From contig JAPYUP010000008.1 in NCBI GenBank assembly GCA_029940695.1, positions 1 through 54,755 of the forward strand: a stretch of 54,755 nucleotides of DNA, written 5' to 3'. Below, in pieces: positions 53,057-54,755 of the stretch. The position numbers and the translations under genes are program-made. The first letter of the stretch is position 1; each line of letters begins with the position of its first letter. Origin of the DNA: Candidatus Thalassarchaeaceae archaeon (GTDB taxonomy: Archaea; Thermoplasmatota; Poseidoniia; Poseidoniales; Thalassarchaeaceae). The notes beneath the pieces are model-generated. The model was not told where the DNA came from and ran no database searches. It saw only the letters and a list, made by a program, of their open reading frames with translations.

Positions 53057-53093
53057 CCGTGCCCTTCATCCGCATACTTCCCGTCGAGGGGGC

Positions 53094-53570
53094 ATGTCAT
53101 GGTGGGTTCTGCCTACAACCGCTGACATCGGTCTCAGGACCTTCTCGGCAGATGCGGCCGGTGCTATGGCAGAGGCCGCACTAGGACTCCAGGCAGTCCA
53201 GACTTCCGAAGGGACTCTTGATGGCATGGCCAACCTAACTGTCTCCACCGGGGAATGGGCGGTGGATGTTCCCAATGGCGATATGGAGAGGGGACTCGTC
53301 CGCTGGCTGGAGGAGGTACTCTACAGGGGCCATGCTGAGGACCAGTGGCTGGTCGATGCGTCAATCAGCATCGAGAATGGACTCATCCGCGCTCAGGTGT
53401 CATGGGTTGATTCCCGAGAGGTCGATCTCGTCATTGAGGTCAAGGCTGTCACTTTCCACGAACTCGCGCTTCGAGAGCTGGCGCTCGGCGAGTTGGTTAT
53501 CGGTGTGGAGCCAGAGATTCCGTCCTTCGAGGGACCCGGGTGGATGGCCCAAGTAATCCTCGACATCTAG
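53094..53570 (+). CDS. Archease (RtcB activator)
   Basis: 158 residues from ATG 53094. Archease features: the TADIGLRTFSADAAGAMAEAALGL opening with a metal aspartate near 11, the central LVRWLEEVLYRGH, EVKAVTFHELALRE and the C-terminal GWMAQVILDI with a further aspartate. The usual HTAD is TTAD here, so one conserved histidine is replaced by threonine. The protein speeds GMP transfer in RtcB and broadens its nucleotide use. Its partner rtcB is in the same window but not adjacent. It converges with guaC, with 7 bases between stops. Confidence 0.9.
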   Translation: MSWWVLPTTADIGLRTFSADAAGAMAEAALGLQAVQTSEGTLDGMANLTVSTGEWAVDVPNGDMERGLVRWLEEVLYRGHAEDQWLVDASISIENGLIRAQVSWVDSREVDLVIEVKAVTFHELALRELALGELVIGVEPEIPSFEGPGWMAQVILDI

Positions 53571-53577
53571 CCCGATA

Positions 53578-54630
53578 CTAATCTTCGACGTCGAACTTCT
53601 GGTAGACCTCGTTGGTCGTCATGCTCACTCTGATGAAGGTCGTGCACTTAGGAAGGTCCTTGATTCTACGAGCTCCGACGTATGAGCAGGCCGAGCGAAT
53701 TCCCCCTAGTATGGACTGGACCGTGGTCTCCAGAGATCCTCTGTAGGGCACCCTGACCTCCTTTCCCTCGGGGGCTCTGTGCTCAGCGACCTCTCCGTAG
53801 TGGTGCTCCATGGCCTTGGTCGAGGACATGCCGTAGAACGACTTGTACGTCTTTCCATTCTTATTCTCGAATATCTCGCCACCCGATTCGTCATGCCCCG
53901 CTAGCATCCCACCCAGCATCACGAAGTCAGCCCCTGCGGCGAACGCCTTGGCGACATCACCAGGAGAGGAGCACCCCCCGTCGGACATGACGTGCCCGTT
54001 TAGCCCGTGTGCTGCGTCGGCGCACTCGGAGATTGCGGATAGTTGTGGATAGCCAACGCCTGCGATCTTTCTGGTCGTGCATACCGAACCTGGCCCGATT
54101 CCGACCTTGACTACATCAGCCCCTGCGAGGATGAGAGCCTCGGTCATCTCCCTAGTCGCGACGTTGCCGGCAATCACGATTCTATCCGGGAAGGCGTCTC
54201 GTACGCGCTTGACGAATTGCAGAAAGACCTCTCGGTAGCCGTTGGCCACGTCTATGCAGATCATCCTGACTCTATCGTTTGTCGCCATCTTCCTCTGGAG
54301 CAACTCGAAACTCTCTTCAGTGGACCCGCAGGTTACAGCAATGAATTCCGGATCCACTCCGTCTTCCCAGGCCTCTGAGAATTCCCTCGTGGAGTAGAAT
54401 TTCTGAGTGCACGTCAGCATCCCGTGTCCCTGAAGCACCTTGGAAATGGAAAACAGACCGGTGGCATCCATATTAGCGGCCACGATTGGCACTCCTGTCC
54501 AATTCTGCTCGGTGTGCCGGAAGCGAAACTCACGTTCTAGGTTTACATCGGACCTAGAGACCAGTGTACTTCGCTTGGGCCGTATCAGTACGTCGTCGAA
54601 GGTCAACTTCACATCGAGCTCAATGCGCAT
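53578..54630 (-). CDS. guaC: GMP reductase
   Basis: NADPH-dependent conversion of GMP to IMP in purine salvage. 350 residues, matching GuaC (about 347) and lacking the CBS pair of IMP dehydrogenase. [14 protein letters not shown] near the start, [17 protein letters not shown] with the catalytic cysteine at about residue 184, [13 protein letters not shown], and the late [16 protein letters not shown] flap. A GGAGGAG ribosome-binding site lies 10 bases upstream of ATG 54630. IMP dehydrogenase lacking CBS domains is the alternative, but the [12 protein letters not shown] motif favours GuaC. Confidence 0.9.
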   Translation of the reverse strand: MRIELDVKLTFDDVLIRPKRSTLVSRSDVNLEREFRFRHTEQNWTGVPIVAANMDATGLFSISKVLQGHGMLTCTQKFYSTREFSEAWEDGVDPEFIAVTCGSTEESFELLQRKMATNDRVRMICIDVANGYREVFLQFVKRVRDAFPDRIVIAGNVATREMTEALILAGADVVKVGIGPGSVCTTRKIAGVGYPQLSAISECADAAHGLNGHVMSDGGCSSPGDVAKAFAAGADFVMLGGMLAGHDESGGEIFENKNGKTYKSFYGMSSTKAMEHHYGEVAEHRAPEGKEVRVPYRGSLETTVQSILGGIRSACSYVGARRIKDLPKCTTFIRVSMTTNEVYQKFDVED

Positions 54631-54640
54631 TTGGTCCTTA

Positions 54641-54647
54641 CTCCTCC
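54641..54647 (-). promoter_or_regulatory. Shine-Dalgarno site of guaC
   Basis: GGAGGAG on the minus strand, 10 bases before ATG 54630; it supports that start. Confidence 0.6.
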
Positions 54648-54701
54648 AACGAACCGACGCTTAAGACTGTTATGAAGCACGATAAGAACCAATGAATCAC
54701 A

Positions 54702-54755
54702 TGGTGCTCGTGCCGGGATTTGAACCCGGGTCGACGGATCGAGAGTCCATCATGA
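54702..54755 (-). tRNA. tRNA-Glu (CTC), partial
   Basis: The 3' part of a tRNA running off the right edge: encoded CCA, discriminator A, acceptor 3' strand CACGAGC, T-arm CCGGG-TTCAAAT-CCCGG, and anticodon stem ATGGA/TCCGT with loop CTCTCGA (anticodon CTC). The D-arm and 5' end are outside the window, so an intron or 5' oddity cannot be excluded. Confidence 0.85.

Noticed and set aside
1-54755. CRISPR arrays, insertion sequences, prophage
   Set aside because: No regularly spaced repeats, transposase or phage-like proteins were seen.

Overview
This window comes from an archaeon, most likely a marine planktonic euryarchaeon of the Marine Group II/III type (Candidatus Poseidoniia); the lineage is my inference. 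What is directly archaeal is the Rpo7-Spt4-S24e-S27ae cluster, an archaeal-type alanyl-tRNA synthetase, an archaeal/plant-type D-aminoacyl-tRNA deacylase (DtdA), RtcB plus archease, an HVO_0476-type zinc-finger protein, and TATA-like boxes instead of bacterial promoters. No rRNA, CRISPR array, insertion sequence or phage gene was seen. Coding density is very high: convergent genes abut or overlap at their stop codons, and no gap over 300 bases lacks a gene (the widest, 33894-34252, holds two tRNA genes).

Layout. 1-7.7 kb: a secreted endonuclease I running off the left edge, serine hydroxymethyltransferase, a large lipoprotein with Ig-like repeats and an M60-type metallopeptidase, and a membrane acyltransferase-like protein. 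7.8-13.2 kb: a CD36-like membrane protein, a CAT-anticodon tRNA and two membrane-anchored proteins of unknown role. 13.2-16.5 kb: a polar amino-acid ABC importer whose permease is fused to an extracytoplasmic beta-propeller. 16.5-19.1 kb: purC, a class IV aminotransferase and a sulfotransferase-like gene in one operon. 19.1-25.5 kb: a 1905-residue FG-GAP/CARDB-like surface protein and a small partner. 25.7-27.0 kb: transcription and ribosomal genes. 27.0-33.9 kb: a beta-propeller protein, dtdA, proline dehydrogenase, a zinc-finger protein, a methyltransferase-like protein, a membrane-anchored subtilase and a zinc-ribbon membrane protein. 33.9-41.5 kb: tRNA-Ser, tRNA-Thr and a 2421-residue surface protein. 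41.6-53.6 kb: a small coiled-coil protein, an AlkA-like glycosylase, a small anchored protein, rtcB, alaS, an aminotransferase, a duplicated-domain protein, a calcium-repeat protein and archease. 53.6-54.8 kb: GMP reductase and the 3' part of tRNA-Glu.

Taken together the metabolic genes fit a heterotroph feeding on protein and detritus. Secreted or anchored nuclease, M60 peptidase and subtilase would act outside the cell. An amino-acid importer, proline dehydrogenase, two aminotransferases, glyA and a D-aminoacyl-tRNA deacylase would handle the amino acids inside. Very large calcium-repeat and Ig-like surface proteins (about 1000-2400 residues) could serve attachment or substrate capture. The most unusual items are the CD36 homologue with a roughly 370-residue insertion and the propeller-permease fusion.
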